Part shown: positions 5,931-13,597 of the stretch, piece by piece | Layout of the letters: every line of letters begins with the position of its first letter | Numbering within the stretch: the stretch's first letter is position 1 | From: Klebsiella pneumoniae | GTDB lineage: Bacteria; Pseudomonadota; Gammaproteobacteria; Ga0077536 | DNA length: 15,040 nt | Direction of reading: 5' to 3' | Assembly: GCA_945873015.1 (NCBI GenBank) | Contig: CAMCBY010000039.1 | Span: 1-15,040 of the forward strand | Made by a program: the position numbers and the translations under genes | Notes under the pieces: model-generated | Told to the model about the DNA's origin: nothing | Database searches by the model: none | Seen by the model: the letters and a program-made list of their open reading frames with translations, nothing else

Positions 5931-7109
5931 ATGTCCCTGCTGCGCGTGCGCGTTGTCGTTCTGGTCTGTCTGACCCTGCTGCTCGGTGCGTGCGGCGGCG
6001 GCGACAGCGGCAGCCCCACCGGCAATGCGGCGGCACCTTCGTCAGCCGAGACCACCGCAGCGGCGGTCGCAGCAGTGCCGGCCGCGGAACAGGTGCTCAA
6101 CATCTACAACTGGTCGGACTACATCGGGTCTGAAACGGTGGCCAATTTCGAGAAGGAAACCGGCATCAAGGTGCGTTATGACGTGTTCGACAGTAACGAA
6201 GTACTGGAGGCCAAACTGCTGGCGGGTAACACCGGTTACGACATCGTGGTGCCATCGGCCAACTTCGTTGCACGCCAGATCCAGGCCGGCATCTTTCAGC
6301 GACTGAACAAAAACAAACTCGAGAACTACAAGAATCTGGATCCGGAAATCATGACGGCGCTGGCCGGTTACGATGCCGACAACGCTCATGTATTGCCTTA
6401 CCTGTGGGGCACTACCGGCATCGGTTACAACGTCGCGAAAATCAAAGAACGCATGAACGACGCGCCGCTCAATAGCTGGGACATGCTGTTCAAGCCCGAA
6501 ATCGTCGCGCGCTTCAAAGATTGCGGTGTGAGCCTGCTCGACGCGCCGGCCGAAGTGCTGCCGATAGTGCTGCGCTACCTCACGTTGCCGACCGACAGTC
6601 AGACCGCCGACAGTCTGGCTAAGGTCGAAGCAGTACTGAAAGAAGTTCGGCCCAACATCAAATACTTTCATTCTTCGCAATACATCAACGACCTCGCGAG
6701 CGGCGATGTATGTCTGGCAATGGGCTGGAGCGGCGACACCATGATGGCCAGCAACCGCGCAGCGGAAGCCAACAACGGCCACAAGATTGCTTATGTCATT
6801 CCTGACGAAGGCAGTTTGATGTGGTTCGATACGCTGGCCATTCCCAAGGACGCACCCAACGTCGAAAACGCCTATAAGTTTCTCGATTACCTGTTACGGC
6901 CCGCGGTCAGCGCCGAGATCAGCAATTACGTGCACTACGCCAACGCCAATCCCGCCTCGACCGCTAAAGTCCTGCCGGCGATTGCCAACGACCCGAGCGT
7001 GTATCCCGATGCGGCGACGCGCGCCAAACTGTTCCCCAACATCGTCAATCCGCCCGACTACGACCGCCTGGTGACACGGGCCTGGACACGTATCAAAACC
7101 AATCAATAA
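5931..7109 (+). CDS. potF: Polyamine ABC transporter substrate-binding lipoprotein (PotF/SpuD-like)
   Basis: This is a 392-residue periplasmic binding protein of the PotD/PotF family. The start at 5931 is fixed by a good ribosome-binding site (GAAGGA, 5918-5923) and a type II signal peptide with lipobox LLGAC, so Cys21 would be lipidated. A linker rich in Ala, Gly and Ser (22-52) precedes the domain. The ligand-box residues of PotF can be followed: the YNWSDYI motif (59-65; Trp61, Asp63, Tyr64), DAPAEV with Glu208, MGWSGD with Trp266 and Asp269, and WFD with Asp300. These make putrescine or spermidine the likely ligand. Lipid anchoring differs from soluble E. coli PotF. The gene begins the tightly packed transporter operon, with potG 1 nt downstream. 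The choice between putrescine and spermidine is not resolved. Confidence 0.9.
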   Translation: MSLLRVRVVVLVCLTLLLGACGGGDSGSPTGNAAAPSSAETTAAAVAAVPAAEQVLNIYNWSDYIGSETVANFEKETGIKVRYDVFDSNEVLEAKLLAGNTGYDIVVPSANFVARQIQAGIFQRLNKNKLENYKNLDPEIMTALAGYDADNAHVLPYLWGTTGIGYNVAKIKERMNDAPLNSWDMLFKPEIVARFKDCGVSLLDAPAEVLPIVLRYLTLPTDSQTADSLAKVEAVLKEVRPNIKYFHSSQYINDLASGDVCLAMGWSGDTMMASNRAAEANNGHKIAYVIPDEGSLMWFDTLAIPKDAPNVENAYKFLDYLLRPAVSAEISNYVHYANANPASTAKVLPAIANDPSVYPDAATRAKLFPNIVNPPDYDRLVTRAWTRIKTNQ

Positions 7110-7110
7110 C

Positions 7111-8226
7111 GTGGGCGAGACGACAGCCGCGCGCGACCTGGCCGAACCCCTGTTACGGGTTGACCAGGTCGTCAAACGTTTCGGCGATTTTACTGCCGTC
7201 GATGGCGTCAGCCTCGACATCCGACACGGCGAACTGTTCTGCCTGCTGGGCAGTTCTGGCTGTGGCAAAAGTACGCTGCTGCGGTGTCTCGCCGGCTTCG
7301 AGATGCCGAGTGCCGGCCGCATCCTGATCGACGGCGTCGACATGACCGGCACGCCGCCCCACCAGCGTCCAGTCAACATGATGTTCCAGTCCTACGCGCT
7401 GTTCCCGCACATGAGTGTGTGGGACAACGTCGCCTATGGCCTGCGTCAGGAGCGGCGCTCGCGCGCTACGATTCGCGCCAAGGTTGATGCCATGCTGGAA
7501 CTGGTGGCACTGACTGCATACGCGCAGCGCAAGCCGCAGGCGCTGTCAGGGGGCCAGAGGCAACGTGTGGCGCTGGCGCGCGCGCTCGCCAAGGAACCCA
7601 AACTGGTGCTGCTTGATGAGCCACTCGCGGCCCTCGACCGCAAGTTGCGCGAGGCGACCCAGTTCGAACTCATGAATATCCAGGCACGCCTCGGCATCAC
7701 GTTTGTGGTGGTCACCCATGATCAGGAAGAAGCCATGACGCTTGCCACGCGTATGGCGGTGATGGAGCAGGGGCGTCTGCTGCAGGTCGGCACGCCGCGC
7801 GAACTCTATGAGCAACCCAACTGCCGCTTTGTGGCGGATTTTATTGGCGCGGCGAATATCTTCCCCGGCACCCTGCGCACGCTTGCCCTCGGCGCGGCCA
7901 GCGTCGACAGCGAGCATGGACTGCTTGAAACCCACAGCGCTCATGCTGTCAGCACCGGCACACCCGTGTGGGTCGCCGTGCGCCCGGAGTGCATCGATAT
8001 CGATTCCGTGCCGCCGGCGACACCTGGCCCCAACTGCGTGCCGGGAACGGTGATGGGCGTGACCTTCCTCGGTGATGTGTCGGTGTTCAAAGTGCTGACT
8101 GCTGGCGGCGAGGTGATCAAAATTACTCGTCCGCAGAACAGCGCGAACCAGCATCATGCAATCCAGCGCGGCAGCCCGGTGTGGTTGACGTGGTCCGCGC
8201 ACAATGCGCAGTTGCTGACATCGTGA
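7111..8226 (+). CDS. potG: Polyamine ABC transporter ATP-binding protein (PotG-like)
   Basis: This 371-residue cytoplasmic ATPase powers the importer. The nucleotide-binding domain has Walker A GSSGCGKST (47-55), the Q-loop Gln93 in FQSYALFPH, signature LSGGQRQRVALARA (145-158), Walker B LVLLDEP (165-171) and the H-loop His203 in VVTHDQEEA. A C-terminal TOBE/regulatory domain (about 240-371) is typical of PotA/PotG. The GTG start at 7111 lies 1 nt after the potF TAA, with little Shine-Dalgarno sequence, so translation probably depends on coupling. Its stop overlaps the GTG of potH. The call is secure as a polyamine/spermidine-type importer ATPase. Confidence 0.92.
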   Translation: MGETTAARDLAEPLLRVDQVVKRFGDFTAVDGVSLDIRHGELFCLLGSSGCGKSTLLRCLAGFEMPSAGRILIDGVDMTGTPPHQRPVNMMFQSYALFPHMSVWDNVAYGLRQERRSRATIRAKVDAMLELVALTAYAQRKPQALSGGQRQRVALARALAKEPKLVLLDEPLAALDRKLREATQFELMNIQARLGITFVVVTHDQEEAMTLATRMAVMEQGRLLQVGTPRELYEQPNCRFVADFIGAANIFPGTLRTLALGAASVDSEHGLLETHSAHAVSTGTPVWVAVRPECIDIDSVPPATPGPNCVPGTVMGVTFLGDVSVFKVLTAGGEVIKITRPQNSANQHHAIQRGSPVWLTWSAHNAQLLTS

Positions 8227-9158
8227 GCAGCGCCACGACGGAACTTGCCGTGGACCGAGCCACGGCCGTCACGCAACGCAGCCAACGCACCGCCGCGGTC
8301 ATCGCACTGCCTTACCTGTGGCTGGCCGCCTTTTTTCTCATTCCGCTGCTCATCGTGCTCAAGATTTCGGTCGCGGAACAGATAGTCGCGCAGCCCCCTT
8401 ACACCCCACTGTGGATGACAGAAGGCGACGGCCACCGCCATCTCGACATTCATTGGGATAACTACCGGTTTCTGTTCAGCGAGTCGCTGTACGCAAAAGC
8501 CTTCGCCAGTTCGCTGCGCATCGCCACCTGTTGCGCCCTGCTCTGTCTGCTGATCGGCTACCCGATGGCCTATGGTATGGCGCGCGCGCCGCGCCATTGG
8601 CGCTGGCCACTGTTGCTTGCCATCGTATTGCCGTTCTGGACTTCGTTTCTGCTGCGGGTCTACGCATGGATGGGATTGTTGAACTCACAGGGTGTCATCA
8701 ACAGCCTGTTGCTGGCCGCCGGCGTCATCGATAAACCCTTGACGCTCGTAAAAACCGATTTTGCGCTCTACATCGGCATCGTTTATTCCTATTTGCCGTT
8801 CATGATCCTGCCGCTCTACGCCGCCATCGAGAAACTCGACCCGAGCCTGCTGGAGGCGGCGGCCGATCTTGGCGCGAGTCCGCTGAAGACCTTTGTGACC
8901 GTGACCCTGCCCTTGACCTTGCCGGGCATCATTGCCGGATGCGCGCTGGTGTTCATTCCTGCCCTCGGGGAGTTCGTCATTCCAGAACTGCTCGGCGCCA
9001 GCGACACACTCATGCTCGGCAAAGTGTTATGGGATGAGTTTTTCTCCAACCGCTCGTGGCCGATGGCTTCGACAGTGGCGCTCGCGACCTTGGCGGTCGT
9101 GCTGCTGGTGATGTGGGCGCAGTCTGTGCTGCTCGCACGCCTGCGAGGCGGCACATGA
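8223..9158 (+). CDS. potH: Polyamine ABC transporter permease (PotH-like)
   Basis: This 311-residue integral membrane protein has about six transmembrane segments. The first is at about 27-47, after a polar N-terminus, followed by a periplasmic stretch (about 52-90) as in PotB/PotH. The cytoplasmic EAA loop that docks on the ATPase is at 211-230 (EAAADLGASPLKTFVTVTLP). The GTG at 8223 overlaps the potG TGA in a GTGA junction. The longer in-frame start at 8181 would lie inside potG and is not family-like. Length is close to E. coli PotH (317). It forms the channel heterodimer with the next gene product. Confidence 0.9.
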   Translation: MSSATTELAVDRATAVTQRSQRTAAVIALPYLWLAAFFLIPLLIVLKISVAEQIVAQPPYTPLWMTEGDGHRHLDIHWDNYRFLFSESLYAKAFASSLRIATCCALLCLLIGYPMAYGMARAPRHWRWPLLLAIVLPFWTSFLLRVYAWMGLLNSQGVINSLLLAAGVIDKPLTLVKTDFALYIGIVYSYLPFMILPLYAAIEKLDPSLLEAAADLGASPLKTFVTVTLPLTLPGIIAGCALVFIPALGEFVIPELLGASDTLMLGKVLWDEFFSNRSWPMASTVALATLAVVLLVMWAQSVLLARLRGGT

Positions 9159-9961
9159 ATCGTCGCAGTCCGCTGCTGCTTTCGCTGTGGCTCGCGGCGG
9201 GTCTGTTGTTTCTTTACACGCCGATAGTTTCTCTCATCGTCTATTCATTCAACAGCTCGCAACTGGTGACGGTGTGGGCCGGTTTCTCTACCCAATGGTA
9301 CGGCGCGCTGCTCAACGACAGACAAATCCTCGCTGCGGCGCTCTTGAGCGGCAAGATTGCCTTTCTGAGCGCCAGCCTCGCCACCCTGCTCGGCACCCTC
9401 GCGGCGGTGGTACTCAGCCGCCACGGTCCGTTTCGCGGCCGCGCCCTGTTCAGCGCTCTGGTCGGCGCGCCGCTGGTGATGCCTGAAGTCATCAGTGGTC
9501 TGTCGCTGCTGCTGCTGTTCGTCGCGCTCGAACACAGCATCGGCTGGCCACCCACACGCGGCATGCTGACGGTCATCATTGCCCACACCACTCTCGCCAT
9601 GTCCTACGTCACGGTCGTCATGCAATCGCGCCTGGTCGGCATCGACCCGGCACTCGAAGAAGCCGCGCAGGACCTCGGCGCGAGTCCGCTCAAAGCGTTC
9701 CTGAGCGTCACTTTGCCGATCATTTCACCAGCACTGGTGGCCGGCTGGCTGCTGGCGTTTACGCTGTCGCTCGACGACCTGGTGGTATCAAGTTTTGTTT
9801 CCGGCCCCGGCGCGAGCACACTGCCGATGGTTATCTATTCGAAAGTGCGCTTAGGCATCTCGCCCGAGATCAACGCACTGGCGACACTGTTCATCCTGAC
9901 GGTGGCGGTGGCAGTGACTCTGGCTGGCTATCTGGTGAGGGAAGGTGATGTACGCGAATAG
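9155..9961 (+). CDS. potI: Polyamine ABC transporter permease (PotI-like)
   Basis: This 268-residue second channel subunit begins with MNRRSP and a transmembrane helix at about 7-30. It carries the EAA loop at 169-188 (EAAQDLGASPLKAFLSVTLP), almost identical in its core to that of PotH. The TLSLDDLVVSSFVSGPG segment is characteristic of PotC/PotI permeases. The ATG at 9155 overlaps the potH TGA (ATGA) and is preceded by GAGGCGG, a good ribosome-binding site. An in-frame opening at 9056 lies wholly inside potH and is rejected. Length matches PotI (about 280). The next gene starts 23 nt downstream. Confidence 0.9.
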   Translation: MNRRSPLLLSLWLAAGLLFLYTPIVSLIVYSFNSSQLVTVWAGFSTQWYGALLNDRQILAAALLSGKIAFLSASLATLLGTLAAVVLSRHGPFRGRALFSALVGAPLVMPEVISGLSLLLLFVALEHSIGWPPTRGMLTVIIAHTTLAMSYVTVVMQSRLVGIDPALEEAAQDLGASPLKAFLSVTLPIISPALVAGWLLAFTLSLDDLVVSSFVSGPGASTLPMVIYSKVRLGISPEINALATLFILTVAVAVTLAGYLVREGDVRE

Positions 9962-9984
9962 AAAAACAAGCATGAGATCAGCCT

Positions 9985-11364
9985 GTGCAAAACCCTGCTA
10001 GTCAGGTCGATGACCACGGCGCGGCCGTGGCCCGCGCCTTGCTGACCGATTCGCCGGAGCTTCGCCACATCCAACTGCTGTGGACCGATCTCAACGGCAT
10101 CCTGCGCGGCAAGTCCATCCAGCGCGGCGAACTCGAACGCATCTACGAGCAAGGCCTGCCGCTGCCGAGTTCCATCGCGGCACTCACAGCCAACGGCGAC
10201 GACACCGAAGACACCGGCCTGTTGTGGCAGATAGGTGATATGGACTGCCTGGCGCGTCCGCTGGCGGGCACGCTGGTGCCGTCGCCATGGCTGACCACGC
10301 CGACCGCACAAGTGCTCATGATGTTCGACCCGGTGCTGGGTGAACCTGCGGCATCCGCCGACCCGCGGCTAGCCGCTCAGCGGGTGATCAAACTGCTTGC
10401 TGAGGACGGTTATACGCCGGTGCTGGCGGTCGAACTCGAGTTCTACCTGCTTGACGCCGAGGCCGTGCGTGGCGGCCGTGCGCAGGCCGCCACCACGCGC
10501 GGCCATCATCCTCATGTTTACAGCGTCGATGAAATTGAATCACGCGCGGCGTTCCTCGACGACCTCTATACCTGCTGCGCCGCGCAGGGGCTGCCAGTTT
10601 CGACCACCATTTCAGAATTCGGCCCCGGCCAGTTCGAGATCACGCTCAAACATCGCAGCGACGCGCTGCGCGCCCTGGACGAAAGCCTGATGTATAAACG
10701 CGTAGTCCGTGGCGTCGCGCAACGTCATGGTTTGTGGGCCTCGTTCATGGCCAAACCGCTGACCGCACAACCGGGTTCGGGACTGCATCTGCACTTGAGT
10801 TTGAACGATAGCCAGCAACAAAACGTATTTGCCAGCGACGCACCCGAGGGCAGTCATCTGCTGCGGCATGCCATCGGAGGCATGGCCGCCAGCGCCGCTG
10901 ACATGATGGCCTTGTTCGCCCCATTCGGTAATTCCTATCGTCGCTATCGCGCCTACAACTGCGCACCGCTGGAAGCGAACTGGGGTATCAACAATCGCAC
11001 CGTAGCGTTGCGTATTCCGAGCGGGCCGGCGCTTTCGCGCCACGTTGAACACCGCATCTGCGGCGCCGACGCCAATCCTTATGCGGTGGCTGCGGCAGTA
11101 TTGGCGGGCATGCATCATGGTTTGAAGTTCGCCATTGACCCAGGCCCGGCGGTGAGCGGCGATGCCTATCGGCAGCCGAGTAACGCGCCCTTGCCGCGCG
11201 ACTGGCAAAGCGCCATTGAAAGATTTTCCGCATCGGCTTTCGCGCGCGAATATTTCGGTACGCGTTTCGTCGAAGTCTATTGCGGCATCAAACGCAGCGA
11301 GAGCGAGCGTTATTTCAGCGAGATTCCGCAACAGGACTACGACTGGTATCTGCACACCCTGTGA
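9985..11364 (+). CDS. puuA: Glutamine synthetase-like gamma-glutamylpolyamine ligase (PuuA/SpuI-like)
   Basis: This is a 459-residue member of the type I glutamine synthetase superfamily. It shows the beta-grasp N-terminal domain (LLWTDLNGILRGKSI, 31-45) and metal-site acids in VELEFYL (Glu150, Glu152) and SEFGPGQFEI (Glu211, Glu218). It also has the HLHLSL segment (268-273), the NRTVALRIP glutamate-binding segment, and RHVEHRICGADANPY. In a polyamine locus such proteins usually attach glutamate to putrescine or another polyamine using ATP, the first step of the gamma-glutamyl route, rather than making glutamine. The GTG start at 9985 follows potI by 23 nt with GAGA as a modest ribosome-binding site. 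PuuB and PuuC, which would oxidise the product, are not in the window. True glutamine synthetase activity is less likely. Confidence 0.82.
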   Translation: MQNPASQVDDHGAAVARALLTDSPELRHIQLLWTDLNGILRGKSIQRGELERIYEQGLPLPSSIAALTANGDDTEDTGLLWQIGDMDCLARPLAGTLVPSPWLTTPTAQVLMMFDPVLGEPAASADPRLAAQRVIKLLAEDGYTPVLAVELEFYLLDAEAVRGGRAQAATTRGHHPHVYSVDEIESRAAFLDDLYTCCAAQGLPVSTTISEFGPGQFEITLKHRSDALRALDESLMYKRVVRGVAQRHGLWASFMAKPLTAQPGSGLHLHLSLNDSQQQNVFASDAPEGSHLLRHAIGGMAASAADMMALFAPFGNSYRRYRAYNCAPLEANWGINNRTVALRIPSGPALSRHVEHRICGADANPYAVAAAVLAGMHHGLKFAIDPGPAVSGDAYRQPSNAPLPRDWQSAIERFSASAFAREYFGTRFVEVYCGIKRSESERYFSEIPQQDYDWYLHTL

Positions 11365-12092
11365 AGCCCTCAAGCATCGGCATACTCGTTTGTGACGAGG
11401 TCTCGGCACCCTTAGGCGCGCGACACGGCCAGTACGCCGATATGTTCAGACGTCTGCTCGCGGCCAGCGGTGCGCAGTTCGAGCTGCGTTTTTATTGCGT
11501 TTACGCCGGTGAGTTTCCCGACGATGTCGATAGTTGCGATGCCTACATCATCAGCGGCTCGCGCCGCTCCGTTTACGAACCCCTGCCGTGGATCGGCCGG
11601 CTCGAAACCTTTCTGCGCGCGCTGCACGCTGCGCGGCGACGCACGGTCGGCATCTGCTTCGGGCATCAGTTGATAGGTCAGACCTTCGGTGGACGCACCG
11701 AAAAGGCGGCGCAGGGCTGGGGGCTGGGCCGGCATACCGCCGAAGTACTCCAAACCACTCCGTGGATGCAGCCGCCAGCGCCGCGTTATTCATTGTTTGC
11801 CGTGCACCAGGATCAGGTCACCACGCTGCCGCCCGGCGCGCAACGGCTCGCCACCAGCAGCCACTGTGCGAATGCGATGTTTGTGCTCGACGACGTCATG
11901 CTCGGCGTGCAGGCCCACCCTGAGTTCACTGCAGACTACGCGCGCGCCATCACCGAGAACAAACAGGGGGTCGCACCCGCGGCGGTGATTGAACAAGCCT
12001 TGCCGGGTTTTGCCGAACAAGTCGATGCCGAACTCCTGGCGCACTGGATGGTGACGTTCCTCGGCGGCGGCCTGCGCGCGCCACAAAAGTGA
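11361..12092 (+). CDS. Class I glutamine amidotransferase (GuaA-like GATase)
   Basis: This is a 243-residue cytoplasmic protein with a complete GATase1 triad: nucleophile Cys99 in VGICFGHQLIG, and His186 and Glu188 in VQAHPEFT. YIISGSRRSVYE (62-73) forms the oxyanion strand region. These motifs resemble the stand-alone GMP-synthase-like amidotransferases rather than the Peptidase_C26-type PuuD or SpuA that hydrolyse gamma-glutamyl-GABA. The GTG at 11361 overlaps the stop of the puuA-like gene (GTGA), and its own stop overlaps the start of the CDF gene in the same way, so it is translationally coupled on both sides. By context it may hydrolyse a gamma-glutamyl polyamine product or feed ammonia or glutamate back. 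That is inference. Upstream in-frame ATG 11280 lies inside puuA and is rejected. Confidence 0.8.
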   Translation: MKPSSIGILVCDEVSAPLGARHGQYADMFRRLLAASGAQFELRFYCVYAGEFPDDVDSCDAYIISGSRRSVYEPLPWIGRLETFLRALHAARRRTVGICFGHQLIGQTFGGRTEKAAQGWGLGRHTAEVLQTTPWMQPPAPRYSLFAVHQDQVTTLPPGAQRLATSSHCANAMFVLDDVMLGVQAHPEFTADYARAITENKQGVAPAAVIEQALPGFAEQVDAELLAHWMVTFLGGGLRAPQK

Positions 12093-13027
12093 AACACGAT
12101 CACACTACCCACGCACATCACGGCCACGCTCACGGCGCGCCGGCGCCGGGCCAACATCATCTCGCTTTCGCCGCCGGTATCGTATTGAACAGCGTTTTTG
12201 TGGCGCTGGAATTCGGCTATGGCCTTGCTGCCGACTCGACTGCGCTGATGGCCGATGCAGTGCATAACTTAAGCGATGTCGCTGGACTCGCACTGGCGTG
12301 GTTCGCAGCGTGGCTGGCGCAGCGCGCACCGGGACCACGCTTTACCTATGGTCTGCGCAGTTCCACCATCCTCGCGGCGCTCGCCAATGCGGTCATGCTG
12401 TTGCTCGCCTGCGGTGGCCTCGCGGTGGAAGCCGTGCAGAAGCTGCTCACGCCGGGCGCGGTGGCCGGCCAGACCGTGGTCGTGGTGGCGCTGATCGGGG
12501 TGGTCGTCAACGGCGTGACCGCGCTGTTTTTCTTTCGCGACCGCGCGCACGACCTCAATCTACACGGCGCCTTCCTGCACATGGCGGCCGATGCGCTGAT
12601 CTCGCTGGGTGTGGCAGTCACCGGCTACACCATGCTACGCACCGGCTGGCACTGGCTCGATCCGCTGGCTAGCTTCGCGGTCATGACGGTCGTCTTGATC
12701 AGCACCTGGCGACTGCTGCGCGACAGTGCATTGCTGTCACTGCAGGCGGTGCCTGCCCATCTCAGCACTGCCCCCATCGCCCAGTTCCTTACTGAACAGG
12801 ATGGCGTCATCGAAGTACACGACCTGCATGTGTGGGCCCTCAGTACCACCGAAGTGGCACTGACCGCGCATCTGGTCATGCCGCAAGGCCATCCCGGCGA
12901 TGCCTGGCTGGACCATCTCGCCCGCGCCTTGCGCGACACCTACGCGATTCATCACGCCACTTTCCAGGTCGAAACCGACCCGGAACGTCACGCCTGCACA
13001 CTCATCGAAGGCGGTGGCGCGCACTGA
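12089..13027 (+). CDS. Cation diffusion facilitator (CzcD/ZitB-like metal exporter)
   Basis: This is a 312-residue inner-membrane antiporter of the CDF family. A histidine-rich N-terminus (HDHTTHAHHGHAHG) precedes six transmembrane segments. The metal site is visible as HNLSD in TM2 (His59, Asp63) and HMAAD in TM5 (His164, Asp168), the His/Asp pattern of zinc-type members. A cytoplasmic ferredoxin-like domain follows from about 225 (IEVHDLHVWALS). Zn2+, possibly also Cd2+ or Co2+, is the expected substrate. The GTG at 12089 overlaps the amidotransferase TGA, so the gene is translationally tied to the polyamine operon, an unusual partner for a metal exporter. No metal-responsive regulator is nearby. 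Confidence 0.88.
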   Translation: MKHDHTTHAHHGHAHGAPAPGQHHLAFAAGIVLNSVFVALEFGYGLAADSTALMADAVHNLSDVAGLALAWFAAWLAQRAPGPRFTYGLRSSTILAALANAVMLLLACGGLAVEAVQKLLTPGAVAGQTVVVVALIGVVVNGVTALFFFRDRAHDLNLHGAFLHMAADALISLGVAVTGYTMLRTGWHWLDPLASFAVMTVVLISTWRLLRDSALLSLQAVPAHLSTAPIAQFLTEQDGVIEVHDLHVWALSTTEVALTAHLVMPQGHPGDAWLDHLARALRDTYAIHHATFQVETDPERHACTLIEGGGAH

Positions 13028-13135
13028 TTCTGCGGAGTTGGCTGTTTGACGGTGGGCTTATCATTTGTGGGATATCCAGAACTTCTGTCCGCGATAGACA
13101 ATCCAGGGCCGTAATCACCAAGCGCAAAACGCAAT

Positions 13136-13139
13136 GGAG
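13136..13139 (+). promoter_or_regulatory. Shine-Dalgarno deciding the start of the ABM protein
   Basis: GGAG at 13136-13139 lies 6 nt before the ATG at 13146. It overlaps an upstream in-frame ATG (13134) that has no comparable site of its own, so 13146 is the better start. Confidence 0.6.
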
Positions 13140-13145
13140 AAAAAG

Positions 13146-13439
13146 ATGACTTGCACCGTTCTACTCGAGGTTCGCGTAAAGAAAGAACACGTTGACAGCA
13201 TGGCCGAGGGTTTCAAAGGATTGTTTCCCGACACCCGCTGGTTCGAGGGATGTATTGGCCTCTATGCGACGCAGAACATGGACGATCCGCAGAACTTTGT
13301 CGTCGTTGAGACCTGGGAATCGCGGCAGGACTACGAGAAATATTTCGCCTGGCGCGTCGGCCGCGGCGATATTGATAATCTGAAGTCGATTATCGAAGGC
13401 GAAATCAACCTGCGCTATTTTGAGCGCCTGCGCGCCTGA
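13146..13439 (+). CDS. Putative antibiotic biosynthesis monooxygenase (ABM) domain protein
   Basis: This 97-residue cytoplasmic protein has the ABM/dimeric alpha-beta barrel pattern. A first strand (VLLEVRVKKEHVDSM) leads into a helix, then a strand with EGCIGLYATQNMDDPQNFVVVETWES, then the helix QDYEKYFAW. The ETW-S plus aromatic helix is typical of the family, as is the D/N-P turn. Members include small quinol-type monooxygenases, heme-degrading enzymes and many of unknown function. The C-terminal FERLRA differs little from other small ABM proteins. It starts 118 nt after the CDF gene and has its own ribosome-binding site, so it may be a separate unit. Its reaction cannot be read from the sequence. 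Confidence 0.75.
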   Translation: MTCTVLLEVRVKKEHVDSMAEGFKGLFPDTRWFEGCIGLYATQNMDDPQNFVVVETWESRQDYEKYFAWRVGRGDIDNLKSIIEGEINLRYFERLRA

Positions 13440-13459
13440 TCGCGCTGCTGTCCGCCGTG

Positions 13460-13489
13460 CACAGCGCTGCCAATTGAAGCAGCGCTGTG
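13460..13489. terminator. Strong hairpin between convergent ABM and LLM genes
   Basis: CACAGCGCTGC (13460-13470) and GCAGCGCTGTG (13479-13489) form a perfect 11-bp stem around an 8-nt loop, and G-T pairs extend it. It lies 20 nt after the ABM stop and about 110 nt after the convergent LLM gene's stop, as a bidirectional terminator would. No T-tract follows on either strand, so Rho-independent action is not assured. Confidence 0.5.
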
Positions 13490-13597
13490 TGGGCAGACGG
13501 CAATGTTGCCCATGTGCTCACGCGCGTCGGGCGCTTCTATCCAGTCAAGCAAGCCGGGCAGTTTATGCGGCCCGGCGAGCCGCCCCGCCAGGCCCGC

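Noticed and set aside
6042..6782. 246-codon minus-strand frame opposite potF
   Set aside because: It is a mirror of the binding-protein coding region, with no independent evidence.
13046..13076. TTGACG and GATATC as a promoter for the ABM gene
   Set aside because: The spacing of 19 nt and the poor -10 match are too weak to support a call, although some promoter in 13028-13133 is plausible.
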